From assembly GCA_030453295.1 (NCBI GenBank), contig JAKDKQ010000002.1, positions 1 to 58,297 on the forward strand: DNA of 58,297 nt. Reading direction: 5' to 3'. A program made the position numbers and the translations under genes. This stretch comes from Janibacter sp. (GTDB taxonomy: Bacteria > Actinomycetota > Actinomycetes > Actinomycetales > Dermatophilaceae). This document shows positions 1 to 8,693 of the stretch, one piece after another. Position 1 is the first letter of the stretch. Every line of letters starts with the position of its first letter. A model generated the notes under the pieces. That model was not told where the DNA came from. It worked only from the letters and a program-made list of their open reading frames with translations, and did not search any database.

Positions 1-52
1 GTACGATCGTCGGTCCCGAGCGGATCAGGCTGACCGGTGCCAACGGCTCCGG

Positions 53-78
53 GAATACCACATGGGATCTCTGACACC
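53..78 (+). repeat. Left copy of a 26-bp imperfect direct repeat (possible island edge)
   Basis: This stretch matches 16601-16626 at 23 of 26 positions. Both copies start GAATACCACATGG and share TCTCTGAC. Both lie in an open frame reading EYHM[G/A]SLTP followed shortly by RDV. At the left edge that frame is open from base 2 and closes around base 121. This is either an attachment-site pair or two remnants of one gene. Confidence 0.4.
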
Positions 79-128
79 AGTACGCGACGTGACGTGCCGC
101 TCGGAAAACGGAGACAGCTGACCAACCA

Positions 129-150
129 AGTGCTGCAAAAGTGCAGTACT
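129..150. promoter_or_regulatory. Inverted repeat, candidate operator of the 200-4984 operon
   Basis: AGTGCTGCA, a 4-bp AAAG spacer, then TGCAGTACT form an inverted repeat matching at 8 of 9 arm positions. It lies 50-70 bp upstream of the first gene. The second gene of the operon encodes an XRE-type HTH protein, so autoregulation at this site is a reasonable inference. Nothing else in the sequence proves binding. Confidence 0.45.
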
Positions 151-189
151 GAGGATTTCAACACGCCGAGAGTGAAAGTAGGCGCGCCA

Positions 190-202
190 TATACTGACCA
201 TG
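190..202 (+). promoter_or_regulatory. -10 element TATACT placed for a leaderless start
   Basis: TATACT at 190-195 ends 4 nt before the ATG at 200. A transcript from this -10 would begin at or next to the start codon, and no Shine-Dalgarno sequence is visible. Leaderless mRNAs are common in actinobacteria. The -35 region is weak. Confidence 0.4.
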
Positions 203-1015
203 CCCTATGCTGATCCTGTGACTGCTGAAGACGATGCCATCGCGAGCCTCCGCGAATCCGGGGTACTTGATGTTCTGACCTGGGCTGCGCCAGCCGCCTT
301 CACTGCTACCGATCAGATTTATGACGAGGACGCAGGGCATGACCAGGGAGTCATCGGCTACCTCAACTTCAAGCATTTGAAGGATCTGATGGACCGCGCG
401 ACCTCGAACGGACGGTTCGTTCTGGGAGACGACGTGGACGGTACGGGGTCAGACGTCCTTGAACGCGGAATCGTTCCCGAGGTGTTCCGCTCTATGCCGT
501 CTCTTGCGCCCGAGGCGATTGCTCGGAGCGACTACCAGCAGTCGCCGGGTTGGGCCGCTGAGGGTTACCGAGTGCTGCTGCAGTCGTTCACGTTCGGCCG
601 CATCGATGACATCAAGTGGGTGCAGCGTAGCGATGCCAAGCGCCGGGTCGCATCTCAGCACTTCATCGGCGAGGACACGCTATTCGACGATGCCGATTTC
701 GGACTGGAGTCCATACCTGGCATCCCCGATGATGACGACTTCGTTGGCGTGACGCTCGTAGCGACTCACGCCTTCAACCCGGCAACGAAGCAGTTCGAGC
801 TCTACATCGGCCAGAGCAAGAACCCTGCGTACCCCGAGGATTCTTGCTGGCACTGGCGTCAGCTGCTGTTGTCGGGCGGCACGCCGATGGGGGGCACGGG
901 CATAGCTGTACCGCCAGCGCTGCCCGGCGACGCCGCATCGACCGACGTGGACGATGTCGTCGTGCGCATCAAGAAGCCGCTGACGGGCGAGGGGGCGGGC
1001 GCAGCGAATGGATAG
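200..1015 (+). CDS. Hypothetical protein, first gene of an XRE-ImmA/nuclease operon
   Basis: This 271-aa acidic protein has no signal peptide and no clear membrane segment. I do not recognise the family. The central part (about residues 190-215, around VTLVATHAF and FELYIGQSK) looks like a folded beta-rich stretch, and the last 30 residues are low complexity. It appears leaderless, with the ATG just after a TATACT -10. Its stop overlaps the next gene by 8 bp, so it is translated with the XRE-ImmA protein and the nuclease-like protein. A role in the same defence or stress module is inferred from that coupling only. Confidence 0.75.
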   Translation: MPYADPVTAEDDAIASLRESGVLDVLTWAAPAAFTATDQIYDEDAGHDQGVIGYLNFKHLKDLMDRATSNGRFVLGDDVDGTGSDVLERGIVPEVFRSMPSLAPEAIARSDYQQSPGWAAEGYRVLLQSFTFGRIDDIKWVQRSDAKRRVASQHFIGEDTLFDDADFGLESIPGIPDDDDFVGVTLVATHAFNPATKQFELYIGQSKNPAYPEDSCWHWRQLLLSGGTPMGGTGIAVPPALPGDAASTDVDDVVVRIKKPLTGEGAGAANG

Positions 1016-2114
1016 CATGCGTCGACCGTCGCAGACGCTTGCCGCCGCGACCTCGTTCTTCAACGGTGAGCGTCTGGCGATGGCGCGACAGCTCGCAGGA
1101 CTGAAGAAGGCGCATCTCGCTGCCTTGATCGAGATGTCACCGGCTTCGGTCACGGCTTGGGAGAGTGGCGCGAAGCAACCCAACCGTGCGACGGTGGCAA
1201 AGCTGGCGCTCGCTCTGAGCGTCGAGCCGCAGTTCTTCGGCGGTGGTGCGCCGCCTCGCGTGAACAAGCCGCACTTTCGGTCGCTCCGCTCCACGCCGCA
1301 GATCGCTCAAGACGAGGCCGAGGCTTATGGGCAGTTCGTGGCCGAGGTGACGGGCATGCTGGAGAACGCGGTTGAGTTTCCTGAGGCGCTGCTACCTGAT
1401 CTTTCTGTCGACCCTGACGAGCGCACGATGACCCCGGAGGATGCGGCAAGGGGAGCCCGTGAGTTCTTGGGTGTCGGCCCCGGCCCGGTCCAGCATGTCG
1501 TCCGCCTCGTCGAGCGCGCGGGCGTGGTTGTCGTCTTCAGCGAACCGGGTATCGCGGCCATTGATGCTTACTCACTGCACACTGCCACGAGGCCAATCAT
1601 CGTCCTGAACCCCGTGAAGGATGACTATTACCGGCAGCGGTTTGACGTCGCCCACGAACTTGGGCACCTGATCATGCATCACGACGCTGAGCCGGGCGGC
1701 AAGGTTGCCGAGGAGCAGGCCAACCGATTCGCATCCGAGTTCCTGATGCCCGCCGAGGAGATTGCGCCGTTCCTGCCGAGTTCTACGGCGGGCCGTGCAT
1801 GGGCACAGCTCGCAGAGCTCAAAGAGCATTGGGGCGTGAGCCTGGCGGCTCTGCTGTACCGGGCTCGTGCGCTCGGCACGATGGGTGACGTCTCCTACCG
1901 GAATGCCATGATTCGGATGTCACAGAACGGCTGGCGCCGCGCCGAACCAGGAAGGGTCGCGTCGCTTGAGATGCCGTCGATGTTGCCGCGAGCACGCGAG
2001 GTCATGAACTCTGCGGGTATCGACGACGACAGGTTCCTCTCGGGATCGGGACTTCCCGCCGGTCTCTATGAGACCGCTGCCTCTCGCGTACCGCTGGTCG
2101 GCGATCGATCGTGA
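1008..2114 (+). CDS. XRE-family HTH regulator fused to an ImmA/IrrE metallopeptidase
   Basis: The protein is 368 aa. Residues about 22-70 form an XRE/Cro helix-turn-helix. Residues about 210-240 carry the zinc peptidase signature VAHELGHLIMHH, followed by EEQANRFASEFLMP, typical of ImmA/IrrE (COG2856). Known relatives cleave a repressor or relieve repression after a stress or phage signal. The ATG at 1008 overlaps the upstream stop, and the GTGA at 2111 couples it to the next gene. It probably controls its own operon, perhaps through the inverted repeat at 129-150. The trigger and cleavage target are unknown. Confidence 0.88.
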   Translation: MDSMRRPSQTLAAATSFFNGERLAMARQLAGLKKAHLAALIEMSPASVTAWESGAKQPNRATVAKLALALSVEPQFFGGGAPPRVNKPHFRSLRSTPQIAQDEAEAYGQFVAEVTGMLENAVEFPEALLPDLSVDPDERTMTPEDAARGAREFLGVGPGPVQHVVRLVERAGVVVVFSEPGIAAIDAYSLHTATRPIIVLNPVKDDYYRQRFDVAHELGHLIMHHDAEPGGKVAEEQANRFASEFLMPAEEIAPFLPSSTAGRAWAQLAELKEHWGVSLAALLYRARALGTMGDVSYRNAMIRMSQNGWRRAEPGRVASLEMPSMLPRAREVMNSAGIDDDRFLSGSGLPAGLYETAASRVPLVGDRS

Positions 2115-2803
2115 GATTTTCGGAGGCCTTCGGCACGGAACTTTCCGATGCCGACGATTGGTTCGACCCGCACCTGACCGTCGACACGAAACTCTTCATC
2201 GACCCGCTGCTCCTCCTCGAAGCGGGCGGTGAGTGGGCGCAAGCGCATAACGAACTGATCGCGCACTTCGTCCACTGCTATGGGTTGGTCGCGAAGGCAA
2301 CTAGCAGCAGCTCGGTGTCAGCGCAGGCTGCGCGGCGACTGCTCACCTTCCCCGAGCCTTTCGAACTTGGGCTCGGATACACCGCCTCAGGGACTCGCGG
2401 TTCTGGCGCTGGTGATGGCTTCGCGACGCGGATGGCCGATGGTATCGCCGTCGCCATCGCGGCCGGCCTCGGGCAACCGGAGCACATCGAGGAGATCGGC
2501 ATTTTGAACGAGGGGATCGGCGCGGATCGGATCTCCGATGCGACCGCCAATGTCATCAAGGGACGTCTGATCGCATACACGCAGATGATTGCGAGTCGTC
2601 ATAACATCCCGCTTGAAAAGCACAAGGTGCGGCATGCTCGAGTCAATCTGGATGGTGCCAGCTGGCATGACGAGGACGCCGACCTTCCCACCAACCCCGA
2701 AACTGGCCATCCGGTGATCTTGGTGCCGGAATTCATCCTCAACGGACTGCCGACGCTGAATGCGGACGAATGGTTCGATTCCCATTTCAACGACGACATT
2801 CGC
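2111..2803 (+). pseudogene. N-terminal part (231 codons) of a PD-(D/E)XK-like protein split by an ISL3 element
   Basis: This is the 5' part of a gene that is in frame with 4235-4984. Removing the IS (2804-4226) and one target copy restores a 480-aa reading frame across NDDIR/LSLNL. The N-terminal domain opens with FSEAFGTELSDADDWFDP and TKLFIDPLLLLEAGG. As the sequence stands, translation runs into the IS and stops at 2827, giving 238 aa without the nuclease-like region. The GTG start at 2111 overlaps the XRE-ImmA stop (GTGA). The full protein was probably the effector of this operon, and the split should inactivate it. Confidence 0.85.
2796..2803. repeat. Left target-site duplication of the ISL3 element (ACATTCGC)
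   Basis: The 8 bp ACATTCGC directly abut the left inverted repeat and recur exactly at 4227-4234. ISL3-family elements characteristically make 8-bp duplications. Confidence 0.95.
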
Positions 2804-4226
2804 GGCTCATCGCATTTGAGGGTGTAGCAGCGGTCTGAAGCCGCCGGCTTCGAGCAGAGATCGGGCGATGTAGTTCGTCAGGTTGCGGAAGCCGAGCGCG
2901 GAGCCGCGGAGGTGTTCGAGGCGGCCGTTGATCGCCTCGGTCGGCCCGTTCGAAGTGCCGGGCCGGTCGAAGTAGGCGAGCACGTCGACGGCCCGTCGTT
3001 TCAGTGTCCGCCCGAGCTTGCCGATCTCGTTGAGCGCTTGCGGGACGCCCGAGCCGATGGTCTCGATCAGCGCCTGCATCAACTGCTTCGCCTTGGCTCT
3101 ATCGGGCTCGCGATAGGCGGTCACGAGCCGCTGATAGAACTCCCACGTGACCTCGACCGCGCCATGCCGCTCGTCGGCGAACAGCGCGTCCAGACGCGCG
3201 CCTTGCCGCTCGGTGAGGAAGCGCATCCCGGTGTGCAGGGTGCGGCGGGTGCCGTAGAGCGGATCGCCCTTGCGGCCTCGGTGGCCGTGGATGTGCTGCT
3301 GCACGCGGCGGCGGCAGTCGTCCAGTGCGTCGCCGGCGAGGCGGACGACGTGGAACGGATCCATGACTGCGACCGCGTCCGGTACCTCTTCCGCGGCGGC
3401 GGTCTTGAAGCCGGCGAAGCCGTCCATCGCCACCACCGTGAGTCGATCGCGCCACGCCGTCGGACGGGCCGCGAGCCAGGTCTTGAACGCCTGCTTCGAA
3501 CGGCCAGGAACCATGTCGAGCAGGCGTGCCGGGCCGGTCTTCTCGCGGATCGGTGTGAGGTCGATGATGACGGTCACGTATTTGTCGCCGTGCCTGGTGT
3601 GCCGCCAGACATGCTCGTCGACGCCGAGCGTCGTCACGCCTTCCAGTCGAGATGGGTCATCGATCAGCAGCCGCCGCCCCTCGGCGAGCACGGCGCTGTT
3701 GGCGGTGTGCCAGGCGACGCCCAGCCCGGCCGCGACACGCGACATGGGGAGGTGGTCGATGACGATTCCTTCCAGCGCCCAGCGCAGCCCGCCGCGGGAG
3801 AGCTTCGCCCGCGCCGGCGCGGCAGCGCTCGTGTCTTCACGCCACGTGCGACCGCAGTGATCGCAATGGAAGCGACGGACTCGCAGCAGCAGCGTCGTCG
3901 GCCGATGCCCGTACGGCTCATGAGCGAGACGCCGCGTGACGGTGTCGCGCGCCACGCCCTCGACGCCGCAACCCCGGCACCACGGGTCAGCCTCCGCGAG
4001 CCGGCATTCCAGCACCGCGCGATCCGGCTCGAGCCGTTGCCCGACGGCCTCCAGGCCGAGCTCGTCGAGGCGGCAGAACGTGGTCAGGTCAGGGGTCGCG
4101 AAGGTAGCGTGGTGCACGTCGAGGTCTTTCGGATGGGCGGCCTAGGAACCTCCATCCTGGAAGACCTCGACCCCTACCCGCCGACGACGCGCTCCAGCCC
4201 GGCTACACCGTCATCTGCGAAGAGCC
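2804..4226 (-). mobile_element. ISL3-family insertion sequence, complete (1423 bp)
   Basis: The left end reads GGCTCATCGCATTTGAGGGT. The right end, read inwards on the minus strand, is GGCTCTTCGCAGATGACGGT. The ends match at 22 of 27 positions and are flanked by identical 8-bp copies of ACATTCGC. One transposase gene fills the element on the minus strand, and its last codons and stop lie inside the left inverted repeat. The exact target duplication shows a simple insertion that has not rearranged since. Confidence 0.96.
2807..4117 (-). CDS. ISL3-family transposase
   Basis: The protein is 436 aa with a GTG start at 4117. The N-terminus has a zinc-binding region (CRGCG, then CDHCGRTW), followed by an HTH region. 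The DDE_Tnp_ISL3 catalytic core follows: first Asp in LGVDEHVW, second Asp region around VAMDGF and VMDPFHVVRLA, and the Glu near GPTEAINGRLEHLRG, followed by the family's GFRN..NYIARSLL tail. No frameshift is seen, so the element may still be active. It disrupts the nuclease-like gene of the 200-4984 operon. Confidence 0.95.
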   Translation of the reverse strand: MHHATFATPDLTTFCRLDELGLEAVGQRLEPDRAVLECRLAEADPWCRGCGVEGVARDTVTRRLAHEPYGHRPTTLLLRVRRFHCDHCGRTWREDTSAAAPARAKLSRGGLRWALEGIVIDHLPMSRVAAGLGVAWHTANSAVLAEGRRLLIDDPSRLEGVTTLGVDEHVWRHTRHGDKYVTVIIDLTPIREKTGPARLLDMVPGRSKQAFKTWLAARPTAWRDRLTVVAMDGFAGFKTAAAEEVPDAVAVMDPFHVVRLAGDALDDCRRRVQQHIHGHRGRKGDPLYGTRRTLHTGMRFLTERQGARLDALFADERHGAVEVTWEFYQRLVTAYREPDRAKAKQLMQALIETIGSGVPQALNEIGKLGRTLKRRAVDVLAYFDRPGTSNGPTEAINGRLEHLRGSALGFRNLTNYIARSLLEAGGFRPLLHPQMR

Positions 4227-4234
4227 ACATTCGC
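4227..4234. repeat. Right target-site duplication of the ISL3 element (ACATTCGC)
   Basis: This is an exact copy of 2796-2803, immediately outside the right inverted repeat. Reading of the split gene resumes after it. Confidence 0.95.
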
Positions 4235-4984
4235 CTGTCGCTGAACCTCACTGTCGGTCAGGCCGTCACCAAGGCGAGCATCGTAACCTTTGCCCGCCAG
4301 CACCCCGATCGAGTCCGGGAGTGGGCGCGAGCGCAGACCAGCCGGGAAGACCTGATCGGTTACGACTTCGGTGCCGACCCTCTCGGAGTTGTCCAGTGGG
4401 ATAGGGAGCCCGTGCGCTACGCGGACGAGCATCCTCTTCCCGCTCGCGTGGTAACCACTCACGATGACCTGGTTGAGCTCGTAGCCGAAGTCATCGAACA
4501 GTTCCGACACTTCATCGAGGACCAGCGAGGCTGGAGCCTCCTATGGAACGACGATGGTTCCGAGAAACCCGAAGAGGCCGCTCAGCTCGTATTCCTGGGC
4601 ATCGCCCAGCAATACCTTCGGCAGTTCGACGTTGAGCTTGACCGCGAAGTCGAACTCGGACGGGGACCAGTAGATTTCAAGGCCTCCTCGCGCACGTCTG
4701 CCCGGCTGCTAATCGAGGTCAAGAAGCTTCACAACGGCAAGTTCTGGAACGGATTGCGCTATCAGCTCCCGAGCTATCTGAAATCCGATAACGCTACAGA
4801 GGGCTGGTTCATTGCCCTCCAATACAGGAGCAACAAGGGCGCCGTCGACCGTCTCCGGGCGCTCCCCGCTGAGGTCTCTTTGGTATCACAATCAGTCGGC
4901 AAACAGATCCGCTACGCGGCGATCGACGCCCGACGCCCTCTCTCGGCCTCTAAGTCGAGCGCACCGAAGATCTCTAGTTCATGA
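4235..4984 (+). pseudogene. C-terminal part (249 aa) of the split PD-(D/E)XK-like protein
   Basis: This continues the 2111 reading frame after the IS. A stretch GPVDFKASSRTSARLLIEVKKL fits a PD-(D/E)XK nuclease core (D, then E-x-K), and a helix with HNGKFWNGLRYQLPSYL follows. The same frame is open through the antisense strand of the IS back to 2912, but there is no sign that this fusion is made. No start codon with a ribosome site lies just upstream, so the domain is probably silent. Nuclease activity is inferred from the motif only. Confidence 0.75.
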
Positions 4985-5042
4985 CTTGATCCGTCAAAGG
5001 AGGGCATGATCATCGTTGTAGATGCTCAGAGCTACAAGCAGA

Positions 5043-6447
5043 TCAGACGCTGGCCAGCACTTCAATGCGAGAGTCGAATCCACGGGCGAAGTGTCTTGGG
5101 CGAACGACGAGTCTCGAAACGAGCGCGTCGATGATGACGCGTTGGCGACTGATCGTGAGCGACTCGATCGCAGGAGCGGCGTCCGGGTATCGCAGGAGGA
5201 CTTGGTCTCGGAGGTGGCGATTGAGCTCAGTCGCACACTCTTGAACAATGAAAGCCGGGCGGGCACGCTGAGTGAGGAACGTCTCACGCGTGATCATTGC
5301 AGCGCCGTATTGCGCTGCAACCTCGCGAAGCTCTGACGTCGCGGTCTGAAGCGCGGCGAGGAGCGACGTTGGACTGCTCAGCCGTGCGTATCGGATCGAG
5401 GCGTTGCGGATCCGCGAGAGTTGCCCAGTAATGGCCTCGTCGAGTTGGTGCATGTCGACCGTCACTTGGCCGCAGGAGGTGGGTTGTGCCTTGCATCGGT
5501 AGATGCGTTGCCCCCGGTGCGTGACGGCGCTAACGAGACGGTTACTGCAAGTACCGCAGCGGGCTATTGCACCCAGAAGCGTCGCTGACGATCGAGTGGC
5601 GTTGCGGCCCGGCGCAATCTGTAGCGCGCGGATCAACGCTGATTCATCTGGACTGACGATCCGGTCCCAAAGGCCTTCGTGCGGCCCGCGCCGATGGTGG
5701 AGCCTGCCACTGTTTAGAACCGATGCCACAGTCGTCGCTCCCCATGTCGTAACTCTGGTTGGTGCGGGGATGCTCGCGACGGTGAGTTCTCGGGCGATCG
5801 CGGTGACAGATAGTCCGGTGAGGTAGTCATCGACAACGCGGCGAATGACCATGCTTTCGCGTTGATCGAGGGACCCGTCATCCCGATACCCGTAGTGGCG
5901 TCCGCCGTGAAGCAGCCCACATTGGGCTCGTTGTTGCTGAGCGCGTGCCACACGGACACCCTTGTGGGCAGACTCGTAGTTGGCGAACGCGACGAGTTGT
6001 CGGGCGAAGAGGCGTCCTTCGTGGAGGTTGAGGTTGAAGGTGCCGCCCTGGACGGATTCGATCCTGATGGGTCGTGTGTCGAGGAGGTCGAGGAGTTGTT
6101 CGAGTTCGCGGGGGTTTCCGGTAGATGCGATCGAGATGCCAGACGATGACCGTGGTCGCTTCTCCGCACTCGAGACTGGTGAGGAGCCGCTGGTAGGCGG
6201 GCCGTGCTCGGTCCTGGTAGGCGGAGACGGCTTCGTCGATGAACTCGATCGTGTCGGTGTATCCGAGCTGGGCGGCCAGGGCGGCGCAGTCAGCGCGTTG
6301 TTGTTCGATGGAGGCGTGCTCGCTGGTGCGGTTGATAGAGATGCGTAGGTAGATCAGGTCGGTCGTGATGTGTATGGGCTCTCTCCGATGGACGCGACGC
6401 GCACGTGCGTCACTCGCCCAGGTGGAGGAGGGCGACCCGTGCTGCAC
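5043..6447 (-). pseudogene. Serine recombinase, frameshifted
   Basis: The N-terminal resolvase domain (LIYLRISINRTS, VIVWHLDRIYR) runs from about 6447 to 6118. The frame then shifts at a CGGAAACCCCCGCG tract. Dropping one A restores RNPRELEQLLDLL, matching RQPRELEDLIDLV in the neighbouring recombinase. The recombinase domain and zinc ribbon (CGTCSNRL ... CKAQPTSCG) continue in the other frame to 5043, giving about 468 codons in all. The start also looks damaged: GGAGAGA is followed by ATA where the family start is expected, and the only upstream start is a GTG at 6447 without a good ribosome site. It was once co-transcribed with 6457-7875. Confidence 0.8.
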
Positions 6448-6456
6448 AAGGCAGCG

Positions 6457-7875
6457 TCAGGGGCGGTAGGTGATTCGGACTCGTGTTCGATCGAAGCTGC
6501 GTCCGGGGTGACCGGGGACGATGGTGAGCTTTTTGACCAGGGTGGTGATCACCGCACGCCGGTCGATGGTGTCAAGGCTGTCCCACCAGGACGCCAGTGT
6601 GTCCGGGCTGCCGATGGGTGCTGCGTAGAGGGCGATGGCACCGCCTGCGGCGACAAGCTGCTGCTCGGCGTCGCGGAGCGACTCTTCCGCCGCGAAAAGC
6701 CCGGCCCGACGCTCACCGCCGGTGATGATGCGGGCTTGGTAGTCCTGGCTCAGTTGCCCGATTCGTGAGTTGATGTCCATGATTCGCCGAAGTGTGGCGG
6801 TCGTCGATTGTTCGCTGGCTGATGTGCGCGGGTGGGCGAGACGATTCAGGACACGTTGGGCGACATGTTCGTCCAGCGGGGTCGCGCTGATACTCAGTCC
6901 TCCGCGTTCTGGACGGGAGGGGTCCTTCTGGCAGGTGTAGCGCAGTGTCGGCGTAACGCCGGATGCGGAGGTGTGGCCGGTGATGGTAAGCCCGGCACCG
7001 CACTTGCTACACCGGGCAATCCCTCCGAGAAGGGAAGGACGTGCGGGGGCGATGCGGCGATGGGCAGGGTCGGCGAGGATCGCCCGGATCTGTTCGGTTT
7101 CCTCCGGGGTGATGACCGGCTCCCAATCGCCGGGGCCGAGGATCTCCCGCCCACCGGCGGGGTCTGCGCGAGTGCCGGGTGCATAGGCGCGCTGCCCCGA
7201 GATCCGTGCCGACGCCAGAACGCTGCGCACCGTGAACGGATGCCACAGCCCGGAGGTCCCCGTCCCAGCGCGTAAAGGCGGGATGTGGGAGCGGTTCAGC
7301 CAGGCGGTGATCGAGCGGATCGACTCGCCGGTGAGGAACCTGTCGGCCATCTGCCGGATCACTGCTGCTTGCTCCGGGATCAGCACGCCGCCGCGTCCGT
7401 ATCCGTACCGTGCGGGTCCGTGCCAGCGGCCTTGCTCTGCGAGGCGTTGGTTGGCGCGTTTGACGCGGTCGGATTTGTGGCCGGACTCGTAGGCTGCGAT
7501 CGCGACGAGTTGCCGGGCCATCAGCCGACCCTCCGTGGTGTTCAGATCGAACCCGCCACCGCGGACCGCTTCGATCCGTACCGGATGCTGCTCGACGAGG
7601 TCGATCAGATCCTCCAACTCCCGGGGTTGTCGGTAGAGGCGATCGACATGCCACACGATGATCCGTGAGACTCCGGCACGAATATGGGCGACCAGGGTGT
7701 CGTAGCCGGGGCGTCGGCCACCGTCGAACGCGGACACGTCGTTGTCGATGAACACCTGTGGGTCGGCGAAACCGAGCCGGTCGGCGAGGCTAAGGCAGTC
7801 CTCTTGCTGACGGTGCACGCCGGCCTGCATGCCAGTGCGGTCCTGCGAGATCCGCACATACACCGCCGCGTCCAT
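6457..7875 (-). CDS. Serine recombinase with zinc-ribbon domain
   Basis: The protein is 472 aa and appears intact. It has an N-terminal resolvase/invertase catalytic domain (AAVYVRIS with the nucleophile Ser in RIS, then IIVWHVDRLYRQPRELEDL). A recombinase domain (RYGYGRGGVLIPEQAAVIRQM), a zinc beta-ribbon (CSKCGAGLTITG ... YTCQKDP) and a C-terminal coiled-coil region follow. The layout matches large serine recombinases that integrate or excise islands and phages. GGAG precedes the ATG with suitable spacing. A second, broken paralogue follows 9 bp downstream, so the pair resembles the two-recombinase arrangements of cassette elements such as SCC. Confidence 0.92.
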   Translation of the reverse strand: MDAAVYVRISQDRTGMQAGVHRQQEDCLSLADRLGFADPQVFIDNDVSAFDGGRRPGYDTLVAHIRAGVSRIIVWHVDRLYRQPRELEDLIDLVEQHPVRIEAVRGGGFDLNTTEGRLMARQLVAIAAYESGHKSDRVKRANQRLAEQGRWHGPARYGYGRGGVLIPEQAAVIRQMADRFLTGESIRSITAWLNRSHIPPLRAGTGTSGLWHPFTVRSVLASARISGQRAYAPGTRADPAGGREILGPGDWEPVITPEETEQIRAILADPAHRRIAPARPSLLGGIARCSKCGAGLTITGHTSASGVTPTLRYTCQKDPSRPERGGLSISATPLDEHVAQRVLNRLAHPRTSASEQSTTATLRRIMDINSRIGQLSQDYQARIITGGERRAGLFAAEESLRDAEQQLVAAGGAIALYAAPIGSPDTLASWWDSLDTIDRRAVITTLVKKLTIVPGHPGRSFDRTRVRITYRP

Positions 7876-8030
7876 GGCCTGCTCCGTTCTGTGCCCGGTT
7901 TCAGATTACGGGGCGAGGCAGAACTAGCTTGCTGAAGGCGGACCGGTGTGGTGTGGCAACCGCCGAACGCGCGCCTCGTCCAGGTCAGGTATGTCGCCGG
8001 TCGAATCAGAGTACGACCCTCAGCCGACGT

Positions 8031-8693
8031 CTATGGCAGCACAATCCACACGTGGTCAAGACGAATGGTGAGGTCGGACGCCCGATCATGGGATGAACTT
8101 AGCCACTCGCTGTTGGTATTGGTTTTCTCTGGAACCAACTCATGACCCGCGCCCATCAACTTGTGCGTGTTCACATATCCGTTCACACGCGGCTGGAGAC
8201 CAGCAGTGGTCGGCTCCTGCACGTAGCCGACCATCATGCCCCAGCTTTCGTTGGCGCCGTAGGTTGAGCTGACGAATCTCGCCATTCCGTCGTAAACGTA
8301 GGCTCGACCGAGACTCGCAGTGTCGGTGAGGCGCTTAGCCTCGAGGAGGACGCCGCCGCCGCGCACAGAGATGCGGAGGTCTGGCCGCGCGGCGCCAGTC
8401 ATTGACTCCGTTCCGTTCAACATCCCGGGCGTGAGAACGATGTTCTCGATGTTCACCTCAAGCGGATAGAAACGACTCTCGCTGCGGCGCGCGTCGATCA
8501 GCCAGCGGAAGAGTTGGCCGCTGCAGTTGACCTCTGCCTTGTCGAAGGTATGCCAGCCGTTGACGGCCCATCTAGCCAGCGCGTCACCTACGAGGTCACC
8601 CACCAGCTCCGGGAGCCGTCGAACGGCACGGTTGTGTATGTGTTCGTTAATTCGGCCGGATACTCGGTCGAAGGCTCGCTCAAGCACGACCAT
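8031..8693 (-). CDS. PD-(D/E)XK-type nuclease, partner of the adjacent DNA methylase
   Basis: I place the start at ATG 8693, which overlaps the methylase stop by 14 bp. The longer ORF start at 8759 would overlap it by 80 bp. The result is 220 aa. Residues about 118-135 read ARPDLRISVRGGGVLLEAKRL, a good PD-(D/E)XK core (Asp, then E-x-K). No membrane segment is seen. Overlap with the methylase gene indicates coupled translation and a restriction role for the pair. Which protein supplies target recognition cannot be told from sequence. Confidence 0.72.
   Translation of the reverse strand: MVVLERAFDRVSGRINEHIHNRAVRRLPELVGDLVGDALARWAVNGWHTFDKAEVNCSGQLFRWLIDARRSESRFYPLEVNIENIVLTPGMLNGTESMTGAARPDLRISVRGGGVLLEAKRLTDTASLGRAYVYDGMARFVSSTYGANESWGMMVGYVQEPTTAGLQPRVNGYVNTHKLMGAGHELVPEKTNTNSEWLSSSHDRASDLTIRLDHVWIVLP

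Noticed and set aside
2912-4984. 690-aa plus-strand ORF
   Set aside because: Most of it is antisense to the ISL3 transposase; only the last 249 codons belong to the split nuclease-like gene. No ribosome site supports the fusion.
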